Assembly: GCA_964016985.1 (NCBI GenBank)
Contig: OZ024828.1
Span: forward strand, 28,526,581-28,590,580
Reading direction: 5' to 3'
From: Anodontia alba
Lineage: Eukaryota > Mollusca > Bivalvia > Lucinida > Lucinidae
DNA: 64,000 nt
How positions within the stretch are numbered: position 1 is the stretch's first letter; each line of letters begins with the position of its first letter. Shown in pieces: positions 33,719 to 44,735 of this stretch. The notes beneath the pieces were generated by a model. That model was not told the origin of the DNA, did no database searches, and saw nothing but the letters and a program-made list of their open reading frames with translations. Both the position numbers and the translations under genes were made by a program.

Positions 33719-34204
33719 CTTAAACAAATTTTCTCACGGTGCATGGAAGAACAAAATATCTGGGTAGATTTTCCGCCATTTGTAAAAGAGAGCCAAAGTT
33801 TGTGACTTCCTATTTTCTTTTGCACAAAATCCCTTCAGAAAAGAAATCCAATCTAAAAGGTAAGAATTTACGCTTCTAATTTCGGTTTGCTTCCTTGAAC
33901 ACCAAATTCCCTCTGCAAAGGAATTTTCTCTAAAAGGAACGAATTTAAGGGAGCAAATTCATTTGTTTCAGTATGTGTTCTTTTTTCGAAGGAAGGCATA
34001 ACTAATCTGACAGCCATGCCTCCCCTGATTGTGAAAAACTTTTCTACTGATGTCAGTTGTGATTCAAGGTCTGTCTGGAAAAATTGGATGTTATCTGCAA
34101 TTCACTTTCTCCAAAATGAATTTGTTTAACAAAACTAACAATAAAAGAATTTTATTGGACTATCCATTTTCCTTTCCAGCCACGTTTATTTTTTCATGGT
34201 GCGC
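33719..34204. other. Mostly unassigned
   Basis: TCTAAAAGGTAAGAATTTAC and TCTAAAAGGAACGAATTTAA recur loosely at 53330-53375 and 54350-54375, with GCCTCCCCTGA (34018, 54418). A faint old repeat. Confidence 0.35.
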
Positions 34205-34328
34205 TGAGTGCCGTGTTTATCCTAAGTATTCGGATAGACAAGACTAAGTAAACATTGTAGGCTCATATCAGACGCCGAAAACGGCGTAGGTTTTGATCAG
34301 ACGCCGAGCTTTTCGGTGTCTGAGCAAA
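34205..34328. mobile_element. P'-type MITE with rearranged core
   Basis: GTGTTTATCCTAAGTATTCG at left, then two consecutive ATCAGACGCCG segments, suggesting duplication of a core arm. An M element starts at 34329. Confidence 0.55.
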
Positions 34329-34608
34329 CATTACGGGAACACGCCTATTCAAATATATTGAAAATTTTACAACCAAAAAAGGGATTTTTTTTTTATAAAA
34401 AATTCAGATATTTTTCATATTTCTGTTGAAAACATAGATTGTTGGTACTCGTTAGAACCGCCTCAGCGAGGCGGTTCTAACGAGTACCCACAGTCTATGT
34501 TTTTGAGCAGAAATAAGAAAAATAATGTATACCCCTGTAAACCCCAGTTTTACTGTATAAAAGTGGGGTTTAAGGGGGTCAAAATTATATAGGCGTGTTT
34601 TCGTGATG
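34329..34608 (+). mobile_element. M-family MITE, complete
   Basis: CATTACGGGAACACGCC to AGGCGTGTTTTCGTGATG; core tip CCTCAGCGAGG. Confidence 0.93.
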
Positions 34609-34760
34609 ATCTACGCCGTTTGTCACTCATCCAGCAGTTTCAAACACATCGGCAGCAAGCAGATGATGATTAGTTATTGTTTAATATCGCTTTCAACATT
34701 ATGAAAAAAGAAAAAGTGACATTCGTATAGAATGTAGCTCAGCTGCAAACTTGACCAAAA

Positions 34761-34812
34761 TCAAAAAAAAAATAAAAAAATAAAAATAAAATAAAAAATA
34801 ATAATAATAAAA
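34761..34812 (+). repeat. A-rich low-complexity tract
   Basis: AAAATAAAAAATAATAATAA-type sequence. The bases after it (34855-34920) hold a weak GGGCGTCGCCATTTTAAG repeat. Confidence 0.8.
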
Positions 34813-35040
34813 AGGTCGTAACGTTCAAAGCAGAAAAGTCATAACGTTTAAAGCTTTCCAAACTATTCCCAAGGGCGTCGCCATTTTAAGGTTCTAAACA
34901 TTTCAATTTATTAAATAAAATTTTCTTTCTGACAGTGAACAGTGCAGATTTCAAAGAGAACCAATATATGTATAATGAAGAAACTAATATACACAAAAAA
35001 ACTGCTGTACATAATATCTAATTAGATTTTGCATATCTAA

Positions 35041-35272
35041 TTAACCCACTTATGCCGAGCAGACTCTTCTACCTCAGTTCTTTGGACGAGTCCATTTCCA
35101 TTATAAGGGATATCTTGTTAGTTTTTTTTTTATCACCATGTTTTATATATATTCCTGTACTTAATGCAAACAGTGCAGACCCTGATCAGACGCCGCGTTC
35201 TGCGGCGTCTGATCTGGGTTTACACTGTTTGCCAATGTCCCATCTATGGGACGCTAGGCTTAAACGAGTTAA
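35041..35272. mobile_element. TTAA-ended MITE with GATCAGAC core
   Basis: TTAACCCACTTATGCC to GGCTTAAACGAGTTAA. Core at 35164-35235: CAGACCCTGATCAGACGCCG, tip GTTCT, and complement. Confidence 0.8.
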
Positions 35273-35499
35273 GGCACTCTGACGTTATAAACTCTCATTG
35301 CATATTCAAAGTGACAACTCCCAAGTATGCAATTCTGAGTTCTTCAAACCGCGATCATTTTCGTATTTCTCATCCAATTCTGATCAAATTAGCACCAAAT
35401 GCACGACTCGTCAGATCTTTCATTTTACATTTTTAAACAAACATTGCCTTTCTCATATCGAGACGATGAAGCATTGATAATGTAAGGCTCTGTGGAATT

Positions 35500-35734
35500 T
35501 TGATTTGATTTGGATTTTACGGCCCTTTCAAGAATATTTCACTCATATCGAGCCGATACATGTAGTTCATCAAAGGTGGGCGAAAACCTGAGAACCAGGG
35601 AAAAACCACCTGACCATCCGTAAGCAGAACTTGGCTTTCCCACATGTGACCCAAGCGAGGCTCGAACCACAGCTGTGAGAAACCTAATGGATTAAGAGTC
35701 AGCTCTCTTATCCACAAGGCTACGGGGGTCCGCA
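35500..35734 (-). mobile_element. SINE-3, tRNA-headed
   Basis: Reversed: head with GTGGTTCGAGCC (B-box-like) and CTGACTCTTAATCC, recalling a tRNA-Lys(CTT) loop; tail TTTGATTTGATTTGG at the left. Target duplication GGCTCTGTGGAATT / GGCTTTGTGGAATT (35486-35499, 35735-35748) has one mismatch. Confidence 0.82.
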
Positions 35735-35749
35735 GGCTTTGTGGAATTA

Positions 35750-36027
35750 CATCGTGAAAACATGCCTATACAATTTTGACCCCCTTAAACCCCACTTTTA
35801 TATAGTAAAACTGGGGTTTACAGGGCTATACATTATTTTTCTTATTTCTGCTTAAAAACATAGATTGTGGGTACTCGTTAGAACCGCCTCACCGAGGCGG
35901 TTCTAACGAGTACCCACAATCTATGTTTTGATCAGAAATATGTAAAATATAGAAATTTTTATCTGAAAATTTTCAATTTTTAGTGGTAAAATTTTCAGTA
36001 TATTTGAATAGGCATGTTTTCGTAATG
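35750..36027 (-). mobile_element. M-family MITE, complete
   Basis: CATCGTGAAAACATGCC to AGGCATGTTTTCGTAATG; core tip CCTCACCGAGG. Opposes the M copy at 36150. Confidence 0.92.
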
Positions 36028-36035
36028 AGCGCCGT

Positions 36036-36131
36036 AAAACCATGAGTAGAACTCCACCTGAACCGGGGTCTGAACCCGGGGCCTCGTGGTCCAAAGTCAG
36101 AGGCGCTACCCGTTCGGCTACACAGACGCTT
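36036..36131 (-). repeat. tRNA-like sequence, SINE head
   Basis: Reversed: GTGTAGCCGAACGGGTAGCG, CTCTGACTTTGGACCAC and CCCCGGGTTCAGACCCCGG. T-arm pairs perfectly; the acceptor stem does not, so a SINE head or tRNA pseudogene is likelier than a gene. Confidence 0.6.
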
Positions 36132-36149
36132 CAACATTCAGAAGAATAG

Positions 36150-36428
36150 CATTACGAGAACACACCTATGCAAATATGTAGAAAATTTCACCTCCAAAAA
36201 CTGAAAGATTTCAGATAAAAAATCTCTGATATTTTTCATATATCTGCTAAAAACATAGATTGTGGGTACTCGTAGAACCGCCTCGCCGAGGCGGTTCTAA
36301 CGAGTACCCCCAATCTATGTTTTTGAGCCGAAATAAGAAAAATAATGTATACCCCTGTAAACCCCAGTTTTACTGTATAAAAGTGGGGTTTAAGGGGGTC
36401 GAAATTGTATAGGCATGTTTTCGTGATG
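36150..36428 (+). mobile_element. M-family MITE, complete
   Basis: CATTACGAGAACACACC to AGGCATGTTTTCGTGATG; core tip CCTCGCCGAGG. Confidence 0.93.
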
Positions 36429-36956
36429 GACATTCTAAAATCTGAGGACAATCACGGTTAAGATTAAGGTATCGGAATATTTAGGATAAATATGGTTGAG
36501 ACAATATCGCTCGCGATGACAGCGTCGTTAGTACTGACAAATTGCTTTAACTTCCTTTAGATGTCAGTGAGAGACAAATGCTTGAGCATCGTGCATTACT
36601 TAAGCAAAAAGGATGAGACAAATTACTGTCCCCTTCCTCTAACCACTTCCGGACGTTGTAAAGGCTAATGGCTTTGATGGGAAATAGATTCAAGGCAGTG
36701 TATGTAGGTAAAAGCCTCACATAAACAGTATATAGATTTATTTGTAAAATGTAATCTGAGAGCAGAAAATCAGGCATATGCCGCTGACCTTTGTCAACAT
36801 TTTGCAGATTTTGTGACTTGATAAAGAATTTCCTTTTTGGTCATTTTCGACGAAAAAAGTCATTTTGGTATTTTAGTATGCCGAAGCTCGGCGGTTTAAA
36901 CTTTGTACCCAATGCTATAGATTTGGCGCGTTTTACTTGAATATTCATATTCGTCC
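36429..36956. other. No feature seen
   Basis: A P'-like GGAATATTTAGGATAAATAT at 36475-36494; otherwise nothing recognised. Confidence 0.4.
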
Positions 36957-37109
36957 GCTGAAAAACTGACAACTGCCCTTCATGAATCAGCGGAAGGAGA
37001 AGATAATGGCCATAGAAAATATTTCATGATCAATCTGCACGAAAGAGTGCTGCCGGAACCAGCGGAACACGAACCCGCTACCTCTTGATCACCAGTCGGA
37101 TGCGCTTTT
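36957..37109 (-). mobile_element. SINE-1, old subfamily, tail lost
   Basis: AACTGACAACTGCCCTTCAT to GATCACCAGTCGGATGCGC in reverse. Head and mid-body only; carries the GATCACC variant. Confidence 0.75.
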
Positions 37110-37349
37110 GGTTTTGAAGATTTGTGTCTATATGCGTTGAACTAAAATTTCTCAGGATTAAATTTTAGTAGTGAGTATTCCAAGCGTCGTTGAAAAGTTT
37201 TCTTTGACGCTTTATTTAAATTCCCTCCAGGAAAAAAATCTTAATATAATATCAAGCCATGTGTTTACATGTAGGAAAAATAAGAATCTTAATCCATTTT
37301 TTCTTTTTTCCTTATCCAAATAGTGTGGATAAGCCGAAACAAAATTATG

Positions 37350-37940
37350 GATTGTTTTTCATTTTTCGCTTTTCGTTTTTCGTTTTTCAACATTCGAACT
37401 GAGGCGGAATATCGACGTTTAACATTCAAAATCTTATTTCGACATTCGCACTGAGGCCGAATATTGTATTTTGACATTCGAAAACCTATGTCGACATTCG
37501 AATTGAGACCGAATATTATGTCTTTGTTTTTCGTTTTTTTTGTTTTTCGCTTTTCGTTTTTCGCTTTTCGTCTTTCGCATTTGGGCATTCGAACTGAGGC
37601 GGAATATCGAAATTTAACATTCAAAATCCTATTTTTGACATTCGAACTGAAGCCGAATATCGTATTTTGACATTCGAAATCCCTATTTTCACACTCGAAT
37701 TTAGGCCGAATATCGTATTTTGACATTGACGAATATCGTATTTTGACATACGAAGTCCTATTTTAACATTCGAATTGAGGCCGACTAACGAAAACCAAAT
37801 ACATGATATTCGGCCTCATTTCGAATGTCGAAACAGGTTTCCGAATGTCAAAAAACGATATTTGGCCTCAATGCGAATGTCAAAATAGGATTTTGAATGT
37901 TAAACATCGATGGTCCGCCTCAGTTCGAATGTCGAACTAG
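37350..37940. repeat. GACATTCGAA tandem/inverted repeat
   Basis: Many units of TTTTGACATTCGAATTGAGG + CCGAATATCG, mixed with CGCTTTTCGTTTTTCG blocks. After about 37795 the units run in the opposite direction. Reading frames here (37289-37726) are repeat artefacts. Confidence 0.88.
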
Positions 37941-38044
37941 AGCTGGTTTTTTTGTAAAACACTATGCCCCCAACTGCCTGACTTTAACACTGCCTGACTC
38001 CAGCACTGCTTGCCCATGACGATAACAACAGTACAAATATATGA

Positions 38045-39895
38045 GATTTCAATGTTGTTTTATCAAAAGGGAAATAACTCTAAAAACAAATATGCCGGAC
38101 AAGAAAAAATACGGGTCAGATATTTTTTCATGGGGAAGCCATATATAAAATTTCAAAACCCTTGCATGCAGGGTTCTTAAGACATGGCATGCACAAAAAT
38201 GCGTGATGAACACCCAAACGGACGGACAGACGAACGAAGGCAAAACAATATGCTCCACCATTTTTATTCGAAATTGGGGGCATAATCAGATCATCTACTC
38301 ATCACTACCAATCTATTCATCAAGTTTCAAGGCTCCAGCTTCAGTATTTTTTGAGATATTTTGCTGACAAGGGAAACATGCCCAAATTTACAAAGGGCCA
38401 TTATTCATGAAACATTTTTTCAGAATTTACACAAAAGTTAATCAGGTCACCTACACATCATTACAAATCAATTCACCAAGTTTCAAGTCTCTAGCTCTAA
38501 CAGTTTTTGAGATATTTTGCTAACAAGAAAAAATGCCCAAAATTACAAAGAACCATAATTCAAGAAGTATGTTTTTCAAAGTTTATTCAGAAGTTAATCA
38601 GGTTGTCTACTCATCACTACCAGTCTATTCATCAAGTTTCAAGGCTCTAGCTCCAACAATTTTTGAGACATTTTGCTGACAAGGTAAAAATGCCCAAAAC
38701 TACAAAGGACCATAACTCATGAAGTATTTTTTCAGAATTTTGAACAGGTCATTTGCTCATCACTACAAATCCATTTTTACCAAGTTTCAAGACTCTAGCT
38801 TCAACAGTTTTTAAGATATTTTGCTCACAAGGTAAAAATGTTCAAAATTACAAAGGACCATAACTCATGAAGTATTTTTCAGAATTTATTCAAAAGTTAA
38901 TCAGATCATCTACTTATCACTACAAATCCAGTAACAAAATTTCAAGGCTCTATCTTAAATAGATTTTGAGATATTCTGCTGACAAGGAAAACATGCCCAA
39001 AATTACAAAGGGCCATAACTCATGAAGTATTTTTTTTAGAATTTATCTAAAAGTTAATCAGGTCATTTACTCATCACTACAAATCCATTCACCAAATTTC
39101 AAGTCTCTAGCTCCAACAGTTTTTGAGATATTTTGCTGACAAGGTAAAATGCCCAAAATTACAAAGGGCCATAACTCATGAAGTATTTTTTAGAATTTAT
39201 TCAAAAGTTGAACAGGTCATTTACTCATCATTACAAATCCATTCGCTAAGTTTCAAGGCTCTAGCTCCAATAGTTTTTGAGATATTTTGCTGACAAGGTA
39301 AAAATGCCCAAAATTACACAGGGCCATAAGAAATGAAGTATTTTCAGAATTTATTCAAAAGTTAATCAGATCATCTACTTATCACTACAAATCCATTCAC
39401 CAACTTTCAAGGCTCTAGCTCTAACAGTTTTTGAGATATTTTGCTGACAAGGTAAAATGCCCAAAATTACAAAGGGCCATAACTCATGAAGTATTTTTCA
39501 GAATTTATCCAAAAGTTAATCAGGTCATTTACTCATTACTACAAATCCATTTACCAAGTTTCAAGGCTCTAGCTCTAACAGTTTTTTTGGGATATTTTGC
39601 TGACAAGGTAAAAATGCCCAAAATTACAAAGTGCCATAATTCAAGAAGATTGCATCTAAATTTTTTTGAAAGGGCCATAACTCAGGAAAGGGGCATAATC
39701 CTGTCAAGAAAAAATATGTGTCAGCTATTTTTTCATGAGGAACCCATATTAGCAATTTTCAAAACAGTAGCATGCACGGTTCTAAAGTTATGCTATACAT
39801 CAAAAAGCGTGACCAACGGACGGACGGATGGACGGACGAACGCCCCAGAAACAATATGCCTCTCCAACTTCTTCGAAGTTGGGGGCATAAAGACG
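38045..39895. repeat. ~155-bp tandem array within a longer repeat
   Basis: Nine monomers with GGGCCATAACTCATGAAG, CACCAAGTTTCAAG and GAGATATTTTGCTGACAAGG; spacing of the TGCCCAAAATTACAAA anchor is 150-157 bp. Each side has TTTTTTCATG.GGAA.CCATAT, GCATGCA.GGTTCT, a GGACGGACGG block and TTGGGGGCATAA, so the array is enclosed by two copies of one flank. Confidence 0.9.
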
Positions 39896-40277
39896 AAAAA
39901 GGAAATGCGAAAAACGAAAAGCGAAAAGCGATTGCATTGCAGCTGGTGTTAGATGCCCTGTGGCGGCCGTAAAACGTCTCTCTGTGCTTCACCATTGTAC
40001 AGATTATATTTGTATTTCCTGTGGGATTACTGAGCCCTAGCTGACTACTTTAAAAATCGAGTCTCCAATTTTCGTTCTTTTGTGTTTTCTTTGTTTCCAA
40101 GGGCAACCTTTTATATTTGTATCCATCTCGCGTGACAAGGTACATGTATGTTTCTGCTACAACTGAACGTTAAGATCGCAAGAAATTGTACAAGCGTCGG
40201 TTCTTTCAGAAGAAGGCTCAGAGAGCACATCGACAGGCGCACGTGTACTTGACATCGTCAAGCAAAAGGGTGATCTT
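39893..40277. repeat. Inverted GAAAAACGAAAAGCG block and X repeat
   Basis: CGAAAAACGAAAAGCGAAAA at 39910-39930 is the complement of CGCTTTTCG blocks at 37365-37390. Bases 40040-40115 are a reversed X copy (GAGTCTCCAATTTTCG, TTTCCAAGGGCAACC). Confidence 0.6.
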
Positions 40278-40475
40278 GAATAGTTGCGAAATGCGCCGAT
40301 TCAGATTCAGGTCATCCTGCACATGCGCACAATCTCATCAAACTTGTTGTCCTCCGTTATGACATTCTACAGTATCCAATGGTTCTGTCAAACGGATAGC
40401 GAAGACTCTGATCAGACTGCGCGCATGTGCGCAGTCTGATCAAGGCCTTCGCTGCCCGCCTTTGCCCGATCCTTT
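40278..40475. repeat. U-family foldback, long copy
   Basis: Perfect hairpin AGACTGCGCGCATGTGCGCAG at its centre with GCGAAGACTCTGATC / GATCAAGGCCTTCGC arms, and flank CTACAGTATCCAATGG shared with 4441-4559. Confidence 0.78.
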
Positions 40476-41119
40476 TTCGCGTGGCGACGCAAAAACTGCT
40501 TCATATTAGGAAGATTGAAATGAGAGTTTCTTCCAATAAGGCTGAAATGAGTAGTTTCTTCTAAGAAATTGCATCAATAAAATAAGGGTTTAATAGGATT
40601 CCTGTTTTCTGATTTATCAAATGCACCAAAGTCAATTTCCCTTGAAAGAGACCACTGAACACAACAATAATATGTAACCATCAGTTTTGTCGCCATTTAT
40701 CGTTTTGTCGTATAATTTATTTATTTTTAATTTATTTTCAAGGCTTTTCGGTAAAATTTGTATATTTTGTTTGTTTAATTTGATAAAATAAAACATTGAA
40801 TTCTGTGCATTTTTTCAATCTTGGAAAACTAAGAAAATATAATCAATTTGCATATGCCCAACACAATTTCCCATGGCGCGATTCATGTATTAATATGAGG
40901 TAATTGTTTTACTAAAGATTTTTTATAATGAAAAAAATAATCTATTTGTCGTTTGCTGATTTTTCTACAAAATCCTAACGGTTAATATCAAGGAAACAGA
41001 CATCAATTTTTATTGTAATAAGAGGTAGAAAGAAAAATCGCGCAGTCCCCGGGCCCATTGCTGTTATGTAGGTATATATCAAAAGTTTAAATGAACTATT
41101 CGTATTTAATCCCGAAATA

Positions 41120-41120
<1 letters not shown>
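40476..41120. other. No feature seen
   Basis: AT-rich; no recognised gene or repeat. Confidence 0.4.
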
Positions 41121-41160
<40 letters not shown>

Positions 41161-41225
41161 AACAACAAAAAACAAACAAACAAATAACAAAAAAAAAAAA
41201 TAAATAAATAAATAAATAAAAAATA
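41121..41225 (+). repeat. Poly-A and A-rich tract
   Basis: About 39 A, then (AAC)n, (AAAC)n, and (AAAT)n. The F-rich reverse frame is an artefact. Confidence 0.95.
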
Positions 41226-41303
41226 ACAAATGCTATTGGTGAGAAATAATATATTTTGTGCTTGTACTATTTATAATGAATAATTATTAGTACCATCGAG
41301 TAT

Positions 41304-41449
41304 TTGTTTGTTTGTGTTGAGGTTTTACGGCCCAGTCAACCCAATGGGGTCATGTCGAGCGCGGTCAGTTTACCTAACCACACGTTTACTGGGCAGGCTT
41401 AGTCCTCTGAGCGGTTAACCAGTACTGTGCACATTCTTTCGCCAGAAAA
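41304..41449 (-). mobile_element. SINE-1, 5'-truncated, with target duplication
   Basis: Tail half only (TTGTTTGTTTGTGTTGAGG to GTGCACATTCTTTCGCCAG, reversed). Perfect 12-base duplication ACCATCGAGTAT at 41292-41303 and 41450-41461. A clean record of an aborted reverse-transcription event. Confidence 0.95.
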
Positions 41450-41461
41450 ACCATCGAGTAT

Positions 41462-41847
41462 GGGAATGCACGCGTAACACGATCTGTACCAAGATACATT
41501 TGTGTCATATTATTTCAAAATCCCTTCATACACAATACAGTTTTGAGCTGGATGCAGAAGCGAACACATTGACGGACAGACAGGCGGACGGACGTTCGCA
41601 GTTGATTATAGGCTAACCCTAACGTTTTAGGGGCAAGTAAATGTATTTGTAAAGGAAGAAACATCATAATCGTGTCAAAAATAGCCTCCCTATCACTATA
41701 TGTTCGCCCGTTCGTGCGATTACTAATTGCCCCCGAAGCCTAACTATGGGAGCATCAGTATGTTATTTTACCGAACATGCTACGCTTAAAGTTGACGATA
41801 ACGGGATGGGCGTTAAAGCATCTAATCATAACACTGACGACACTGGT
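41462..41847. other. No feature seen
   Basis: Includes GACGGACAGACAGGCGGACG at 41572-41591, recalling the array termini elsewhere. Confidence 0.4.
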
Positions 41848-42216
41848 GAGTCGATTATTGTCCCTGAGTGTCCAGAACGTGAATTTAAGAATGTTTCCTT
41901 TAACCCTCAACTTCCTGTAATTTATACATACAGTGCAGACCCTGATCAGACGTCACGATCTGCGGCATCTGATCTGAGTCTGTACTGTTTGCCAATGTCC
42001 CAAATGTTCCAGTCCAGGTTTTACAGATAACCCTCTATCAACAGCACTCTGACGTCACAGCGATAAGAATAGTGTGGCTATGAATAACCGTTGCCTGGAT
42101 TTCGTCTAACGTGCGCTTTGATTACATTGGTCAATGATAATCAAGTGGACAACTGCCTTAAGGAAATTTTGGCGTTTGTATACTGTAGATGAATTGTAAA
42201 CAATCGACCCAAAAAG
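41848..42216 (+). mobile_element. R-family MITE
   Basis: GAGTCGATTATTGTCC to AAACAATCGACCC. Core at 41930-41996 has decayed arms (GATCAGACGTCACG / GCGGCATCTGATC). Confidence 0.8.
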
Positions 42217-42967
42217 CAAAACGCAAATGTGAAGAACAATATTGATGTTCATGCTTTCCTGTTCAAAGGCAGTTACACGAGATGATTCTGTGATGTTATT
42301 CTTTGCATATATATCCGTTAGCCACTGTATGTACCATCTTTTGCGAGGTGTCAACAGTGCGTATTCCAACAGTAAAGATGCAGTTCAGTCATCGAAAATC
42401 GCCAGTTTCGAGTTTTCAAGATCTTGATTTACAGTATTCCATTTATCTGTTAGGCAAGCCCTCAATCAGACTACACGGGCAACACACGGTAATGAATTTC
42501 TGTCTGTACAATACTCAAACTGACACACTTCTCCTTGACAAAGGTCATTTGAGTCTGTATTCGCAGAATTTCAGATGCAACATAACGTTTTTTTTAGAAA
42601 AAACTTATTACAGCGTAAATTAGTTTATTAGAAAACGCTGACACGCGTAAAGGCGCCTTAGCTTATATGCAAACATCCGAAGGAAAGACCAGCGTGCACC
42701 ATTTTAAAATCAGAGAAAGTCATTCAGCAAATATCGCGGATATAGTAGAATCTTCAAAAGAACGACAAAGACTATACTTAGACTGTACGGATGCGCAGAC
42801 TGATCTAGGACTTAGCTGATCTCAAAATCACTAAGTTCCTTGTTTATCTGTTGCAGTATGTAGCTCATTTTGTGTTGAATAAGAGATGTCCGCCGATGTT
42901 TAAATACAAATGAGATTTTTTTAAATACTTTATCGTATTTAACGTGAATGTTGAACACTAGGGCTGA
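42217..42967. other. No gene recognised
   Basis: Short overlapping frames; a partial U phrase GATGCGCAGACTGATCTAGG at 42788. Confidence 0.4.
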
Positions 42968-43035
42968 GCAAACAGTACAGACCCAGATCAAACTGTTACT
43001 AAAGGAACAGTTTGATCAGGGTCTGCACAGTTTGC
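42968..43035. repeat. GATCAGAC-type hairpin, altered tip
   Basis: ACAGACCCAGATCAAACTGT, tip TACTAAAGGA, ACAGTTTGATCAGGGTCTGC. The G-to-A change in GATCAAAC is matched by the opposite arm GTTTGATC. Confidence 0.85.
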
Positions 43036-43364
43036 TATTTAGTTCATTTTAAATTAGTTGATTTTTAAAACTATATCACAGCGAAAGGGGAACACTTTAT
43101 TAGGTAAATGGCAAGCATTTTACTGATATCTGTAAAACGATGATTAAATTGTTACTGCCGATAGTTGCGTGAACCCTGATATATGACCAATCAATTCCTA
43201 AGCATGGTTAAAAACTATAAGAGAATAAAGCACGATCATCTAAGTACAAAATGAAGAACAATGATTTTACAATGGGCTGTAAAAGGATGGATAAACTGCT
43301 GTCGATGGTGCAAACCTATCATATGAGCCAAATATTCGTAATTTCCTGTCGTGGAAAAGAAGTT

Positions 43365-43366
<2 letters not shown>

Positions 43367-43414
<48 letters not shown>
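43367..43414. repeat. (GA)n microsatellite
   Basis: About 48 bases of GA dinucleotide. Confidence 0.97.
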
Positions 43415-43418
<4 letters not shown>

Positions 43419-43529
43419 AAAAAATGTTGTAAATTGTCGGATATTTTTAGCTCGTCTTTTATCGAAGCGTCACATCTTGGTCATTTTGTATTGTCTTCCA
43501 CAGAAAGCGAGTAGCATTGTATTCTACAG

Positions 43530-43635
43530 AAACAGAGAAAAGGGACAGGGTAGTACTTGAGAAGAAATAGAGAAACAGGAGGATAGAAAAGTGAATGCCA
43601 ATGCTGAAACAAAAGAAATTATATACCCAATTACT
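43530..43635 (+). repeat. Dispersed repeat, copy 2
   Basis: GAAATAGAGAAACAGGAGGA and AAGTGAATGCCAATGCTGAA match 31125-31250. Confidence 0.6.
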
Positions 43636-43708
43636 CCACCTGCTGCAAGTACAGCAGGTCATTACCAAACCCAGCCACCCACCAAAATGTCTTACGACCG
43701 TGGACAGT

Positions 43709-43935
43709 TCGAGGGTTGAGCGCAAGACTGTAGTAAGTCAGATGGTTGTTTTTCTTCAAACTTAATCTCCTCGCCATAAAGGCGTTATAAAGATTGCAAC
43801 ATTTCTTTCTGTAAACAATGAAAATTTAGGTGCCATTGCTCGTATTTGCATTGTTTACAAAGGGGTCAAAGTTGCCCCTAAACGAGGGTTTCAAAACTAT
43901 GTTTGAGTTATGACAGTCTTGCGCTCAACCCTCGA
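43709..43935. mobile_element. E-type MITE, single copy
   Basis: TIR TCGAGGGTTGAGCGCAAGAC and its exact complement at the right, about 23 bp. An inner pair TGTAAACAATGAAAAT / ATTTGCATTGTTTACA lies at about 43812-43862. Size 227 bp; no target duplication identified. Confidence 0.78.
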
Positions 43936-44238
43936 TACTCTTGCGTGATTTTTTTTTTCATAAAAAACAATTAATACCCACCGCTGTGAAGAAATTATCA
44001 ACGAAAAACCCAAAGGAAAAGGAAAACTCGGTTAACTACGAATGACAAACACTTTACGGATTGCTGTGAAATGAAGGATAAATTGTAGTTGTCGATGGCT
44101 TTATGTTTTGCATAACAAGCTTCAAAGCATGTCTTACCATAATCTTATTACATCGATTTTGTCAGTCTTGGTATCAATGTCACAATTATTCCTTGTGAAA
44201 TTAAATGGACTCGGTAATCAGAAAATGTACCTTATTAC
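43936..44238. other. No feature seen
   Basis: No repeat or gene recognised. Confidence 0.4.
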
Positions 44239-44307
44239 ATGCGAACAGCGAAGCCCTAGACCAGCCTGCGCATGCGCAGGGTGGTCTAGGCTTTCGCTGT
44301 TCGCACA
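44239..44307. repeat. U-family foldback, compact near-perfect
   Basis: GCGAACAGCGAAGCCCTAGA and TCTAGGCTTTCGCTGTTCGC with CCTGCGCATGCGCAGG at the tip. Arm content differs from other U copies yet pairs. Confidence 0.85.
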
Positions 44308-44623
44308 ATATATATCTTTACTTTACAGACGCTGTAAAGGCGAAAACAGAAGGCTTTGGCATGATTGCGAGAACACACATGTTGTTCTATGTCTGCGCTG
44401 TTCGTGTATTCCGTAAGGGAGAAACACAACATTCATTTAAATCTTTATTACGTCATAATATACGAGAAATGACTTTCTGAGTGACTTCAGCCAGCTCAAG
44501 AAAAGAAGCGAGAGCTTGTAAAATCTACTTAGAATGTCATTCAATATGTATTTTAGAGGACATTTTGACAAGTAGAAGCAGAAGAATACTTGGGTAACAT
44601 TAATACTGACGCGTCAAGAAGAA

Positions 44624-44660
44624 GATGAAGATGATGATCACGAAGAAGAAGAAGAAGAAA
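44624..44660 (+). repeat. (GAA)n/(GAT)n tract
   Basis: GATGAAGATGATGATCACGAAGAAG-like trinucleotide repeat. Confidence 0.8.
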
Positions 44661-44735
44661 TTTTGCATCAGTCGTCAAGCGTGCCGTCGTCTATATCAGG
44701 CTAAGTATTCACATTCTTACGAAGCACCATCGGAA

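Noticed and set aside
36036..36131. Functional tRNA gene
   Set aside because: T-arm is good, but the acceptor and anticodon stems do not pair properly; SINE head or pseudogene is likelier. The same holds for 30893-30961.
37289..37726. 145-codon reverse frame
   Set aside because: Entirely inside the GACATTCGAA repeat; repetitive peptide with no domain.
38045..39895. CRISPR-like regular repeats
   Set aside because: Monomers are contiguous tandem repeats without unique spacers, in eukaryotic DNA.
39431..39952. 173-codon frame, the longest in the window
   Set aside because: Spans the ~155-bp array and its flank; the peptide repeats with the monomer.
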